Shown here piece after piece: positions 1 through 7,313 of a stretch of DNA of 64,000 bases. The stretch covers positions 145,579 to 209,578 of the forward strand of contig NZ_MSFI01000006.1 of assembly GCF_001975785.1 (NCBI RefSeq), written 5' to 3'. How positions within the stretch are numbered: position 1 is the first letter of the stretch; every line of letters begins with the position of its first letter. This DNA is from Domibacillus epiphyticus. Lineage in GTDB: Bacteria > Bacillota > Bacilli > Bacillales > Domibacillaceae. The position numbers were made by a program, and so were the translations under genes. Under the pieces are notes generated by a model, which made no database searches, was not told where the DNA came from, and was given only the letters and a program-made list of their open reading frames with translations.

Positions 1-201
1 GCGAAGAAGCAAGCCATCGCTTTTCTTCAGGAAGCATATAGCCATTATAAAACAGTGGGTGCCTCTCATGACGGCGTAGATTTACTAGCTGATTTAAATG
101 CGGATTCGGGCGTTGTGTCTGAAGCGAGTCCTTCAAAAGACTTTGCCGATACATTTCTTAACGCACTCGCTGAGCACCGTCACTGGAATCGGCTAGTGTA
201 A
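1..201 (+). CDS. katE: Large-subunit catalase, C-terminal fragment (5' end outside window)
   Basis: The open frame runs in from the window edge and ends at TAA 199-201, leaving 66 residues. The tail resembles the C-terminal flavodoxin/DJ-1-like domain of large-subunit (HPII-type) catalases: an alpha-helix with AFLQEAYSHYK, then DSGVV..A and a final helix ending AEHRHWNR, comparable with the end of E. coli KatE. The catalytic heme domain lies outside the window, so activity cannot be judged. The gene would dismutate hydrogen peroxide in the cytoplasm or spore. It is followed at once by a strong terminator, so it ends its transcription unit. Confidence 0.75.
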   Translation, partial: AKKQAIAFLQEAYSHYKTVGASHDGVDLLADLNADSGVVSEASPSKDFADTFLNALAEHRHWNRLV

Positions 202-209
202 CTATAGCA

Positions 210-236
210 GAGCCGCGGTTCGCCGCGGCTCATTTT
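210..236 (+). terminator. Rho-independent terminator after the catalase gene
   Basis: A 9-bp GC-rich stem (GAGCCGCGG paired with CCGCGGCTC) closes a TTCG loop and is followed by a short T-run. Confidence 0.85.
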
Positions 237-332
237 TGGGATTTTTACTTTTCTTCCTAGTATTCTATGTCCATTCCTCTAGGAACTGTGATATACTGAG
301 GTTGTCTGTTATACAACAAGGAGGGGTTTAAA

Positions 333-2051
333 ATGGCTGTTGTATTTGGAACTGAGATGGAGGCATTGCCGCAAGCTGTTAATTTACACGACTACGAGAA
401 AGCGGTTTCAGAAGCGGATTGGGGGAAAGTTTCTGAATATTTTACGTGGTATAACACAGGCAATGTAAACATGGTACATGAAGCGATTGATCGTCATGTA
501 GAAGAGGGAAAAGCGGATAAAGTGGCGCTTTATTTTACAGACGGCCTTCGTGATGAACGCTATACATATGAAGAAATGAAAGAAAAATCATGCCGGTTTG
601 CAAATGGGTTAAAGAAAATCGGTGTTGAAAAGGGTGACCGCGTCTTTATTTTTATGCCGCGCAGCCCTGAGCTTTACTTTGCGATGCTGGGCATCATTAG
701 AATTGGTGCGATTGCAGGGCCTTTGTTTGAAGCATTTATGGAAGAAGCGGTGAAAGACCGATTGGAAGACAGCGGCGCGAAAGCAGTTGTCACAACACCG
801 CAATTATTGTCACGCATTCCTTTTGACGAGCTGCCGGAACTGGAGAAGATCATTCTTGTTGGAGATGCAGAAGCAACAGGAGAGCATCTTATTCCATACG
901 AGGAACTGATGAGTCACTCAGCAGATTATGTGATGGAGTGGGTAGATCGGGAAGATGGGATGGTCCTTCATTATACTTCTGGTTCAACGGGTAAGCCAAA
1001 AGGCGTATTGCAAGTGCATGATGCGATGGTTCACCAATATTTAGCGGGAAAGTGGACATATGATTTGCATGAGGATGACGTTTATTGGTGCACGGCTGAT
1101 CCAGGCTGGGTGACTGGAACATCAGGCGGTATGTGGTCGCCATGGCTGAACGGTGTTACGAATGTATTGCGAGGTGGCCGGTTCAAAGCGGAAGACTGGT
1201 TCGAGACGCTTCAAAAATACGGGGTAACCGTCTGGTTCAGCGCACCGACAGCGTTTCGTCTATTGATGGCATCCGGAAATGAACTGCCAAATCAATACGA
1301 CTTATCGAAGCTTCGTCACGTCTTGTCAGCGGGAGAACCGCTCAATCCAGAAGTAATCCGCTGGGGAGCAGAAGCGCTCAATATGCGTATTCATGATAAC
1401 TGGTGGATGACAGAAACTGGATCTTCTGTTTGTGCGAACTTTCGCTGTAATACCATCCGTCCCGGCTCAATGGGCAAACCGCTGCCAGGCATCGAAATGG
1501 CGATTATTTCGGACCAGGGTGAAGAACTTCCGCCTAACCGGATGGGCAACCTTGCCATCAAACCAACATGGCCGGCGATGATGAGGAAAATCTGGAATAA
1601 TGATGAAAAATATGAGAGCTACTTTTTAAACGGATGGTTTATTACAGGTGATTCTGCGTATAAGGATGAAGACGGTTATTACTGGTTCGAAGGACGCGTT
1701 GATGATGTCATAAACACATCAGGTGAACGTGTTGGACCGTTTGAAGTCGAAAGCAAACTCGTTGAGCATCCAGCAGTAGCGGAAGCAGGTGTTATTGGAG
1801 TGCCGGACCCGGTGCGTGGTGAAGTGATTAAAGCATTTATTACACTGCGCCCGGGCAATGTGGAAAGTGATGAGCTTTTAGAAGAAATTCGCCAGCACGT
1901 AAAAACGAAGCTCGCCGCTCATGCAGCACCAAAAATGTTTGAGGTGCGTGATTCGATACCGAAAACAAGATCAGGCAAAATTATGCGCCGAGTACTGAAA
2001 GCCTGGGAGCTCGGGCTTCCTGCTGGTGATTTGTCCACTATGGAAGAGTAA
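333..2051 (+). CDS. acsA: Acetyl-CoA synthetase AcsA
   Basis: 572 residues, the same length as Bacillus AcsA. It activates acetate to acetyl-CoA via acetyl-AMP in the cytoplasm. Visible ANL-superfamily motifs are the P-loop-like YTSGSTGKPKG (about residues 213-223), the ATP-binding GWFITGDSA segment, the hinge/core GRVDDVI, and the C-terminal PKTRSGKIMRR, which contains the lysine acetylated in this family. The start ATG has AAGGAGG 9 bases upstream. The gene stands alone between two terminators; in B. subtilis it lies beside the acu genes, which are not seen here. A catabolite-response-like element lies within the 5' coding region at 397-410. Confidence 0.95.
   Translation: MAVVFGTEMEALPQAVNLHDYEKAVSEADWGKVSEYFTWYNTGNVNMVHEAIDRHVEEGKADKVALYFTDGLRDERYTYEEMKEKSCRFANGLKKIGVEKGDRVFIFMPRSPELYFAMLGIIRIGAIAGPLFEAFMEEAVKDRLEDSGAKAVVTTPQLLSRIPFDELPELEKIILVGDAEATGEHLIPYEELMSHSADYVMEWVDREDGMVLHYTSGSTGKPKGVLQVHDAMVHQYLAGKWTYDLHEDDVYWCTADPGWVTGTSGGMWSPWLNGVTNVLRGGRFKAEDWFETLQKYGVTVWFSAPTAFRLLMASGNELPNQYDLSKLRHVLSAGEPLNPEVIRWGAEALNMRIHDNWWMTETGSSVCANFRCNTIRPGSMGKPLPGIEMAIISDQGEELPPNRMGNLAIKPTWPAMMRKIWNNDEKYESYFLNGWFITGDSAYKDEDGYYWFEGRVDDVINTSGERVGPFEVESKLVEHPAVAEAGVIGVPDPVRGEVIKAFITLRPGNVESDELLEEIRQHVKTKLAAHAAPKMFEVRDSIPKTRSGKIMRRVLKAWELGLPAGDLSTMEE
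397..410 (+). promoter_or_regulatory. Candidate CcpA cre site inside acsA
   Basis: AGAAAGCGGTTTCA matches the cre consensus TGWAARCGNTWNCW at 13 of 14 positions (first base differs) and has a GAAA/TTTC dyad. acsA is a known catabolite-repressed gene in Bacillus, which makes an early-coding roadblock site plausible. No experimental support is available here. Confidence 0.4.
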
Positions 2052-2053
2052 AC

Positions 2054-2094
2054 AAAAAGGAAATCCTGTTGAGCTAACAGGATTTCCTTTTTAT
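2054..2094. terminator. Bidirectional terminator between acsA and the carbonic anhydrase
   Basis: A 17-base arm (A5 GGAAATCCTGTT) pairs perfectly with its complement around a 5-base loop, with T-runs on both strands; it serves convergent genes. Confidence 0.85.
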
Positions 2095-2124
2095 TGTTGT
2101 ATGAAATGAGTTAAAGAATCAGTC

Positions 2125-2700
2125 TTAAAGGGCCGCCGCTTTCTTATATCCATCGACAACGAGGTCAAGTTTCCCTGTAGCAGGGTCAATAACAAGTCCA
2201 TGTACAGGAATATCCGGCACCATTAATGGATGTGTTTTCACCAAGTTTACGCTATGTGTGACGCTTTCTTCCACGCTGCTGAAACCTTCGAGCCATTGAT
2301 CAACATCAATGCCTGCGTGGCGAAGTGTATCGATAACTTCCTCCTGCACACCGCGTTTTTTCATTGCATCAAACATCGCACCGCTGGAAAGCGAGCTCAT
2401 GCCGCAGTCGTGGTGTCCGACAATCAAGACTTCATCTGCTTGAAGCTGATAGACAGCAACGAGCAGGCTTCTCATAATCGAACCGAATGGATGGTTCACG
2501 ATCGCGCCGGCATTACGGACAATTTTCACGTCGCCGTTTTTAAAGTTCATCGCTTCTGTTACAAGTTCTACAAGACGTGTATCCATGCATGTTAAAATAA
2601 CAACTCGCTTATCCGGAAATTTACCTGTTGCAAATTTTTCGAATTCCTTATTTTCTACAAACGTTTTGTTAAATGATAAAATATCAGTTAATAATGTCAC
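2125..2700 (-). CDS. ytiB: Beta-class carbonic anhydrase (YtiB-like)
   Basis: Interconverts CO2 and bicarbonate in the cytoplasm. The zinc ligands of the beta class are present: Cys38 in the CMDTR motif (with the Asp-Arg dyad) and His96/Cys99 in GHHDCGM. Start choice: an in-frame ATG lies 60 bases further upstream, but an AAAGGAGA ribosome-binding site falls inside that extension. GTG at 2700 sits 11 bases after it and gives 191 residues, close to B. subtilis YtiB. It stands alone between acsA and a thioredoxin-like gene, and about 4 kb from the SbtA locus, whose carbonic-anhydrase-like protein lacks these ligands. Confidence 0.9.
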   Translation of the reverse strand: MTLLTDILSFNKTFVENKEFEKFATGKFPDKRVVILTCMDTRLVELVTEAMNFKNGDVKIVRNAGAIVNHPFGSIMRSLLVAVYQLQADEVLIVGHHDCGMSSLSSGAMFDAMKKRGVQEEVIDTLRHAGIDVDQWLEGFSSVEESVTHSVNLVKTHPLMVPDIPVHGLVIDPATGKLDLVVDGYKKAAAL

Positions 2701-2842
2701 GAGATTATTCTCTCCTTTCGAACTATTATTATTGTGGATCATTTTATAATTTGTTGTCAAACCCTTTTTAAGGTGTTGGTAAACATTGGAGTGTCTTGCT
2801 GGGGCTTCTGTTCAGGTAAAACCCGGCATGTAATCATTGTTG

Positions 2843-3163
2843 TCAGATCATTTTTAAAGAACTTGTGATGCGTTCTCTCAAACCGCCTATCGGAACGAAG
2901 CGTGCCACGCGGAATACTTCTTTTCCTTGAATAAAAAAAAGAATCGCCGGCACTGAAAAAACAGTTAGCTGCCCGGCAATATCAGGCGCTATTCCTGTGT
3001 TGGCATAAACGGAAGTAACAGAAGGAAAATCCTCCAAAAGTGTCTCCACCTGCGGTAAAAGAGCATGGCATACCGAACAGCCAGGACTTGAAACATAGAG
3101 CAATACCGCTTCGTTTGAAGAAATAACGTCAGAAAATTCCGCGTATGAGGTGATGGCCTCCAT
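2843..3163 (-). CDS. Thioredoxin-like protein
   Basis: A 106-residue single thioredoxin fold. The active-site motif is SPGCSVCHAL, a CxxC with an unusual Ser-Val pair instead of Gly-Pro. The cis-proline segment FSVPAILFF follows at the usual distance. It should act as a small cytoplasmic thiol-disulfide protein; length and family resemble Bacillus YusE/YtpP-type proteins, but I cannot say which. The first available start (GTG, 9 bases upstream) overlaps the Shine-Dalgarno sequence; ATG at 3163 lies 8 bases after GGAG and is preferred. The gene is divergent from queF. Confidence 0.8.
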   Translation of the reverse strand: MEAITSYAEFSDVISSNEAVLLYVSSPGCSVCHALLPQVETLLEDFPSVTSVYANTGIAPDIAGQLTVFSVPAILFFIQGKEVFRVARFVPIGGLRERITSSLKMI

Positions 3164-3198
3164 TTGTCTCACTCCTTTTTCTCATTGTAAAGTCTGTC

Positions 3199-3207
3199 TG
3201 CTATAAT
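3199..3207 (+). promoter_or_regulatory. Extended -10 promoter of queF
   Basis: TGCTATAAT is a perfect extended -10 element about 33 bases before the queF start codon. No good -35 hexamer is seen. The leader would be too short to hold a preQ1 riboswitch. Confidence 0.55.
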
Positions 3208-3239
3208 GAAAAGAAATTGGATTTTAAGGAGGTTCCGGC

Positions 3240-3737
3240 ATGGCTGGACGAAACAAAGACGAACTTAAAGACATTACACTGCTTGGCAATCAAGGAACGA
3301 AGTATATATTTGACTACGATCCATCTGTCCTTGAGACATTTGACAACAAACATCAAAACCGCGATTATTTTGTAAAATTTAACTGCCCGGAATTCACATC
3401 ACTCTGCCCGATGACAGGACAGCCGGATTTTGCGACCATCTACATCAGCTACATTCCCGATGTGAAAATGGTCGAAAGCAAGTCGCTGAAGCTGTACTTA
3501 TTCAGCTTCCGCAACCACGGTGATTTTCATGAGGACTGCATGAACATTATCCTAAATGACCTTGTGGAACTGATGGACCCACGCTACATTGAAGTATGGG
3601 GCAAATTCACGCCTCGTGGCGGGATTTCCATCGATCCGTACACAAACTACGGGAAGCCTGGCACAAAATACGAGAAAATGGCGGAGTACCGGATGATGAA
3701 CCATGACTTGTATCCGGAGACGGTGGATAACCGGTAA
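3240..3737 (+). CDS. queF: NADPH-dependent 7-cyano-7-deazaguanine reductase QueF
   Basis: Reduces preQ0 to preQ1 in queuosine synthesis. The 165-residue unimodular form (T-fold) typical of Bacillus. Catalytic Cys56 lies in [14 protein letters not shown], with the partner Asp63 in the QPD element. The NADPH-binding QueF signature [20 protein letters not shown] follows. A strong AAGGAGG lies 7 bases before the ATG. No queC, queD or queE is adjacent, so it is separated from the usual que operon and must rely on preQ0 made elsewhere. Confidence 0.95.
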   Translation: MAGRNKDELKDITLLGNQGTKYIFDYDPSVLETFDNKHQNRDYFVKFNCPEFTSLCPMTGQPDFATIYISYIPDVKMVESKSLKLYLFSFRNHGDFHEDCMNIILNDLVELMDPRYIEVWGKFTPRGGISIDPYTNYGKPGTKYEKMAEYRMMNHDLYPETVDNR

Positions 3738-3769
3738 GAGCCAGTTCGCAGGAAATCTGCATAGAAAAG

Positions 3770-3797
3770 AGATGTCCTAATAAGGCATCTTTTTTTG
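3770..3797 (+). terminator. Terminator after queF
   Basis: AGATGTCC/GGCATCT stem with a TAATAA loop and a run of seven T. Confidence 0.7.
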
Positions 3798-3852
3798 TTT
3801 TAATCAATTTCAAGGGAGGCTTTTAGAAACATAGATCGATTCCTCATTTATT

Positions 3853-3861
3853 TGGTATAAT
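3853..3861 (+). promoter_or_regulatory. Extended -10 promoter of the NERD gene
   Basis: TGGTATAAT, an extended -10 element about 100 bases upstream of the ATG at 3963, in AT-rich DNA. No matching -35 is obvious. Confidence 0.4.
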
Positions 3862-3962
3862 TTTTCTATTATTTCATAAAAGAGATGGACTTATTTGATA
3901 TATAAAATTTATTAAACGGTACTAGTTCTTAATAATGCTCTAGCAAAAGGGGAGTACAGAAG

Positions 3963-4795
3963 ATGATTTTTAAATTTCTTGGCAAGAAACAAAAAAAAGA
4001 TATGCAGCTCCTAAGTTAAAACCTAAAGCTAACAAAGAGAAAGCCAAAGTTGCACCAACACGGATAGGTGAATTAGGAGAATATAAAATTAATATTCAAC
4101 TCGATCAACTACCTAAAACATGTAAATATCTTAGTGATTTATTGTTGGTAAACAACAAATCAAAGTCAGGTTACTCACAAATAGATCATATTATTTTTTC
4201 TCCATTTGCTGTTTTTGTAATTGAAACAAAAAATTATTCTGGAATAATCTATGGAGACAGAACTAGAAAACAGTGGTCTGTGAATGGAAAATTCCCAATG
4301 TTAAATCCCTTTATCCAAAATTACGGACACATAGAAGCAATACGATCATCTTTGAACTCCGTAGAAAACTCTAACTTTGTATCGATGATATCTTTTACAA
4401 AACGATGTAAATTTAAAGTGAATTCAGAGCTCAGGGAGATACAGTCTAATGATCTAATTGTTTACGATATAGAGTTAACAGAATTTATTACAAGAAAGCT
4501 AAATGTGTTAAAACTTCAGAAAAAAACAGCAGTATTTTCTGAAGGTGAAATACTAAATATGTACAATAAACTTCAAAAAGAAAATATTAAGGATTCTAAT
4601 ATTAGAAAGAATCATATAGAAATAGTAAAAGCTGAAAACAATGGCAAGAAATCAATTAACAACTTGACAAACACATCGGCAAAATGTGTGACATGTGGAA
4701 AGTCTGTTTCCCAAAAGGTAGAATCTTTTTGTTTATCAAATAAAGAGAGGTTTAATGGAAATGTTTATTGTTACGAACATCAGAAAAAACATTGA
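3963..4795 (+). pseudogene. NERD-domain protein, frameshifted at an A8 run
   Basis: ATG at 3963 has a good ribosome-binding site (AGGGGAG, 8 bases upstream) but its frame stops after 18 codons at 4017-4019. The -1 frame, entered at the A8 run 3991-3998, is open to TGA 4793-4795 and encodes the rest: a lysine-rich linker, a NERD (nuclease-related) domain with GELGEYK, SGYSQIDHI, VFVIETKNYSG and INGK-like segments, and a C-terminal zinc-ribbon-like tail (CVTCGK.. SFC.. VYCYEHQ). NERD domains are predicted nuclease-fold domains; the substrate is unknown. Local base composition is much more AT-rich than the flanks, suggesting acquisition by transfer. Alternatives are -1 programmed or transcriptional slippage, or a homopolymer sequencing error. 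A related decayed copy lies at 44042-44600. Confidence 0.7.
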
Positions 4796-4902
4796 CATCA
4801 TGTTTAGTACAAGTTAAAGTGTTAATAATATTATTTAACCGAGAGATTTTTATATTACCTTCTAAATTGACTAGAGGCTTTAGCATACTGTTAATAACAA
4901 TA

Positions 4903-4932
4903 TTGACTGTGTGAAAAAGCAATCTCTACACT
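4903..4932 (+). promoter_or_regulatory. Candidate sigma-A promoter of the DUF2294-sbtA locus
   Basis: TTGACT and TACACT separated by 18 bases. Transcription would begin about 20 bases before the first leader hairpin. Confidence 0.5.
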
Positions 4933-4953
4933 ATTAGAAGATAAGTAAAAGAT

Positions 4954-5007
4954 AAATCGGTATATTTCTTGCCTAGGCGACTAGATGGGGAATATACCGA
5001 TTTTTTT
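4954..5007 (+). terminator. Leader terminator hairpin before the DUF2294 gene (possible attenuator)
   Basis: A 13-bp perfect stem (AAATCGGTATATT with its complement) ends in T7. Its interior can form a CTAG/CTAG helix capped by a GCGA (GNRA) tetraloop. The T-run ends only 3 bases before the AAGGAGGG ribosome-binding site of the next gene, an arrangement expected for a conditional terminator rather than just the end of the NERD gene. Confidence 0.65.
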
Positions 5008-5024
5008 GTTAAGGAGGGATGTTT

Positions 5025-5420
5025 ATGAATAAATCGAAAGGGGCAATTGAGTCCGAAATCAGCAAGGCGTTAACGCGATGGGAAAAAGACTTTCTTGGGC
5101 GTGGTTCCGTATCCGTTAAGACGGATATTTTACGTGATATGATTATCGTCACATTACGCGGTATTTTGACACCTGCTGAATATGCCCTTTGTGAAACAAA
5201 AGAGGGAGCGATATCGATCAAAAGGCTGCGATCGGATTTGATTGAATCAGGTCTGGAAGGGCTGAAGGACATTATCTTCAGTATAACAGGGGGGAAAGTG
5301 AAAAGCTTTCACACGGATATAAGCACGCTTACCGGCGAACGGGTGATGGTGTTTAAATTATTTAATGATATTGAGAAAACGATGCAAGAGAGAATAGATG
5401 AAATTAAGGGAGATCTTTAA
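5025..5420 (+). CDS. DUF2294 family protein (MpsC/YbcI-like)
   Basis: 131 residues, soluble, no membrane segment. The N-terminal GAIESEISKALTRWEKDFLGRGS and the later VRxTLxGxLTPAE-like segment (IIVTLRGILTPAEYAL) are typical of DUF2294. Members include MpsC of the staphylococcal MpsABC dissolved-inorganic-carbon system and B. subtilis YbcI, which is encoded beside a bicarbonate-transport pair and a carbonic-anhydrase-like gene. The biochemical role is not known. The start is the second of two nearby ATGs, 7 bases after AAGGAGGG; the first touches the ribosome-binding site. It lies between two terminator-like hairpins and upstream of sbtA, which supports a role in inorganic-carbon supply (inference). 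Confidence 0.8.
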   Translation: MNKSKGAIESEISKALTRWEKDFLGRGSVSVKTDILRDMIIVTLRGILTPAEYALCETKEGAISIKRLRSDLIESGLEGLKDIIFSITGGKVKSFHTDISTLTGERVMVFKLFNDIEKTMQERIDEIKGDL

Positions 5421-5444
5421 AAAACCATCTGGTTCGTTGAAGGT

Positions 5445-5507
5445 AAACCGGCAGTTTTAAGAATGAAAGGGCAATAGCCCATTTATTCTGGAATTGCCGG
5501 TTTTTTT
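5445..5507 (+). terminator. Structured terminator/attenuator between DUF2294 gene and sbtA
   Basis: Three nested helices can be drawn: an outer AACCGGCA/TGCCGGTT stem, a middle AGAAT/ATTCT, and an inner GGGC-AATA-GCCC hairpin, followed by T7. It lies 16 bases before the sbtA ribosome-binding site. The internal complexity is more than a simple terminator needs. Confidence 0.65.
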
Positions 5508-5536
5508 GTGGAAAAGAGTATTGAGGAGGAAAGAAC

Positions 5537-6544
5537 ATGTCAGACATTATTGTACAAAATTTGTTGTCACCCGTCGTGTTATTTTTTGTGTTAGGGATTA
5601 TAGCGGCTTTAGTTAAATCAGATTTAAAATTCCCAAGCGGGTTAAGTGAAGCGTTAAGTATTTATCTTTTAATTGCGATTGGAATAAAAGGCGGGATTGA
5701 GTTATCACATTATTCCATTGAATCCGTCATTCAACCCATTATAGGCGCACTCTTTTTAGGGATTGCCATTCCAGTGTTGACGCTTTTGATCACGCGTCTC
5801 ATGAAAATGGATCTTAAAAACTCGATTGGGCTGGCTGCCACCTTTGGTTCTGTCAGCATTGTTACATATGGAGCTGCCATCTCGTTTATTGAAAAGAATG
5901 GCGTATCTTATGAAGGGTTTATGAATGCCCTCGTTGTGCTTATGGAAAGCCCGGCTATCTTAGTTTCTTTATTGTTATTAAAGATCATTGAGAAGAAAAA
6001 GGATGAATCTGCCCTTTCAATGCGAAATACAGGTATTATTTCCAAACCAGCAAGCCTCATTGACAAAGAGGTCATAAGAGAGAGCCTGTTTGGGAAGAGT
6101 GTTTTGCTGCTGTTAGGCAGTTTGGTAATCGGGTTGATTCTTGGGGAACGAGCTGTCCCAATGGTGAAACCGCTGTTTATGGACTTATATAGCAGTGTGT
6201 TGATTCTTTTCTTGCTGAGCATGGGGATTACGGCAGGCCAACGTTTGCCGGAAGTAAAAAAACATGGCTTAAAATTGCTTCTTTTTGGCGTATTGACTCC
6301 TATATTATTTGGAGGTTTAGGAGTTTTGACAGGGCACTTGGCAGGACTGTCGCTAGGCGGTGTCACATTATTAGGAGTGTTAGCGGGAAGTGCCTCTTAT
6401 ATCGCGGCTCCGGCAGCATTAAAAGCATCTGTCCCGGAGGCGAATCCATCTGTTTATTTGGGTGTAGCTTTAGGGGTCACGTTCCCATTCAACTTAATTA
6501 TCGGTATACCTATTTATTATGAAATGGCTCAATGGATTCAATAG
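5537..6544 (+). CDS. sbtA: SbtA-type sodium-dependent bicarbonate transporter (DUF897)
   Basis: 335 residues with about ten hydrophobic segments and an inverted-repeat architecture: N-terminal half 1-165, a charged loop about 150-180 (IIEKKKDESALS), and a second half with the matching helices. The segments IGIKGGIEL, TFGSVSIVTYGAA, and LLGVLAGSASYIAAPAAL are the paired discontinuous motifs of the SbtA family, which imports bicarbonate with sodium in cyanobacteria. It is preceded by GAGGAGG and overlaps the ribosome-binding site of the next gene. Substrate in this organism is inferred from family and neighbours. Confidence 0.85.
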   Translation: MSDIIVQNLLSPVVLFFVLGIIAALVKSDLKFPSGLSEALSIYLLIAIGIKGGIELSHYSIESVIQPIIGALFLGIAIPVLTLLITRLMKMDLKNSIGLAATFGSVSIVTYGAAISFIEKNGVSYEGFMNALVVLMESPAILVSLLLLKIIEKKKDESALSMRNTGIISKPASLIDKEVIRESLFGKSVLLLLGSLVIGLILGERAVPMVKPLFMDLYSSVLILFLLSMGITAGQRLPEVKKHGLKLLLFGVLTPILFGGLGVLTGHLAGLSLGGVTLLGVLAGSASYIAAPAALKASVPEANPSVYLGVALGVTFPFNLIIGIPIYYEMAQWIQ

Positions 6545-6555
6545 GAGGGATAATG

Positions 6556-7041
6556 ATGCAGAAAACAAACGAGAAAAAAGCGTTAGTTATCACAGGATTA
6601 AACAAAAAATTACTTCCACTCTTTCCGGAAATAACGAATAAAAAAGAGGAAGAGCTGCTCATTGCAACAAGTTTTGGAACGATCATAACAAATCCATACG
6701 ATTGTACGGTCAGGAATATGATGATGGCGGTGTACGCTGAAAATATTAAAGAGATTTATCTTATCGGAGAGAAGGATAGTAAAGAACATAAGGTTGACGG
6801 GGATGAGATTGTTTCGAAAATCAAGGATGCCGGAATTTCAAATAAAACGATCGAAACAATTGAGTATATTGATGTCGCTGGGAACAATCTATCGAGCTGG
6901 CTGGCAGGAAAGCAAGATGTGAAACAGATTATAACGGAAAATGTCGAGTTAATTAAAAGCCACCCATTGCTTCCAAAAACGTTATCTGTTCATGGGTTTA
7001 TCGTCAATGCAGAAACAGGTGAATGGGAGGCTGTTGAATGA
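6556..7041 (+). CDS. Carbonic-anhydrase-like protein lacking the zinc ligands
   Basis: 161 residues. It follows the beta-carbonic-anhydrase fold end to end: ITNPYDCTVRNMMMAVY matches VNHPFGSIMRSLLVAVY of the enzyme at 2125-2700, and the C-terminal LIKSHPLLP..SVHGFIVNAETGEWE matches its VHGLVIDPATGKLD. The catalytic positions are replaced: CMDTR became GLNKK, and GHHDCGM became GEKDSKE, so the Cys, His and Cys ligands and the Asp-Arg dyad are all gone. It is therefore unlikely to hydrate CO2 and may bind or regulate SbtA or sense a ligand (inference). ATG 6556 lies 7 bases after AGGAGGG, which overlaps the sbtA stop codon. B. subtilis YbcF is a possible counterpart. Confidence 0.75.
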   Translation: MQKTNEKKALVITGLNKKLLPLFPEITNKKEEELLIATSFGTIITNPYDCTVRNMMMAVYAENIKEIYLIGEKDSKEHKVDGDEIVSKIKDAGISNKTIETIEYIDVAGNNLSSWLAGKQDVKQIITENVELIKSHPLLPKTLSVHGFIVNAETGEWEAVE

Positions 7042-7101
7042 ATGGCGGATTTCCTCGTGATGAGTTATGATTGTGATACCAGATAAACAGGAGGAATAAG
7101 C

Positions 7102-7275
7102 ATGACTGAAAAAAAGAAAATGACATTGCAGGAAGCAATGATGAAAAAGCTTGAAGAGAAAAAAGCACAGGCGGCAGGCGGCAAAGGAAATGGGAGTTTT
7201 GATACGTCAACGAAAAAAATGAAGAGCCAGCAGACGAAAAAAGTAAGCAATTCACGCAGAAAAATGGGTGTTTAA
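7102..7275 (+). CDS. Small lysine-rich hypothetical protein (57 aa)
   Basis: ATG at 7102 follows GGAGG by 7 bases; the ORF ends at TAA 7273-7275. Composition: an N-terminal amphipathic lysine/glutamate helix (TLQEAMMKKLEEKKAQ), a Gly-rich hinge, and a basic tail ending SRRKMGV. There are no membrane segments or cysteines. It lies 60 bases after the carbonic-anhydrase-like gene and before the shared terminator, so it is probably the last gene of that operon. I do not recognise the family; a basic, helical small protein could bind nucleic acid or an acidic partner. Confidence 0.65.
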   Translation: MTEKKKMTLQEAMMKKLEEKKAQAAGGKGNGSFDTSTKKMKSQQTKKVSNSRRKMGV

Positions 7276-7280
7276 TGAAT

Positions 7281-7313
7281 CGAGCAGAGGAATATCCTCT
7301 GCTCGATTTTTTT
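7281..7313. terminator. Terminator of the DUF2294-sbtA operon
   Basis: A 10-bp stem CGAGCAGAGG/CCTCTGCTCG with loop AATAT and a T8 tract. The convergent gene's stop codon lies at its end. Confidence 0.85.

Noticed and set aside
3199..3239. preQ1 riboswitch before queF
   Set aside because: The leader after the extended -10 is about 30 bases and shows no preQ1 aptamer features.
7065..7255. Minus-strand ORFs overlapping the small basic protein gene
   Set aside because: Phe/Leu-rich antisense of a lysine-rich coding strand, without ribosome-binding sites.
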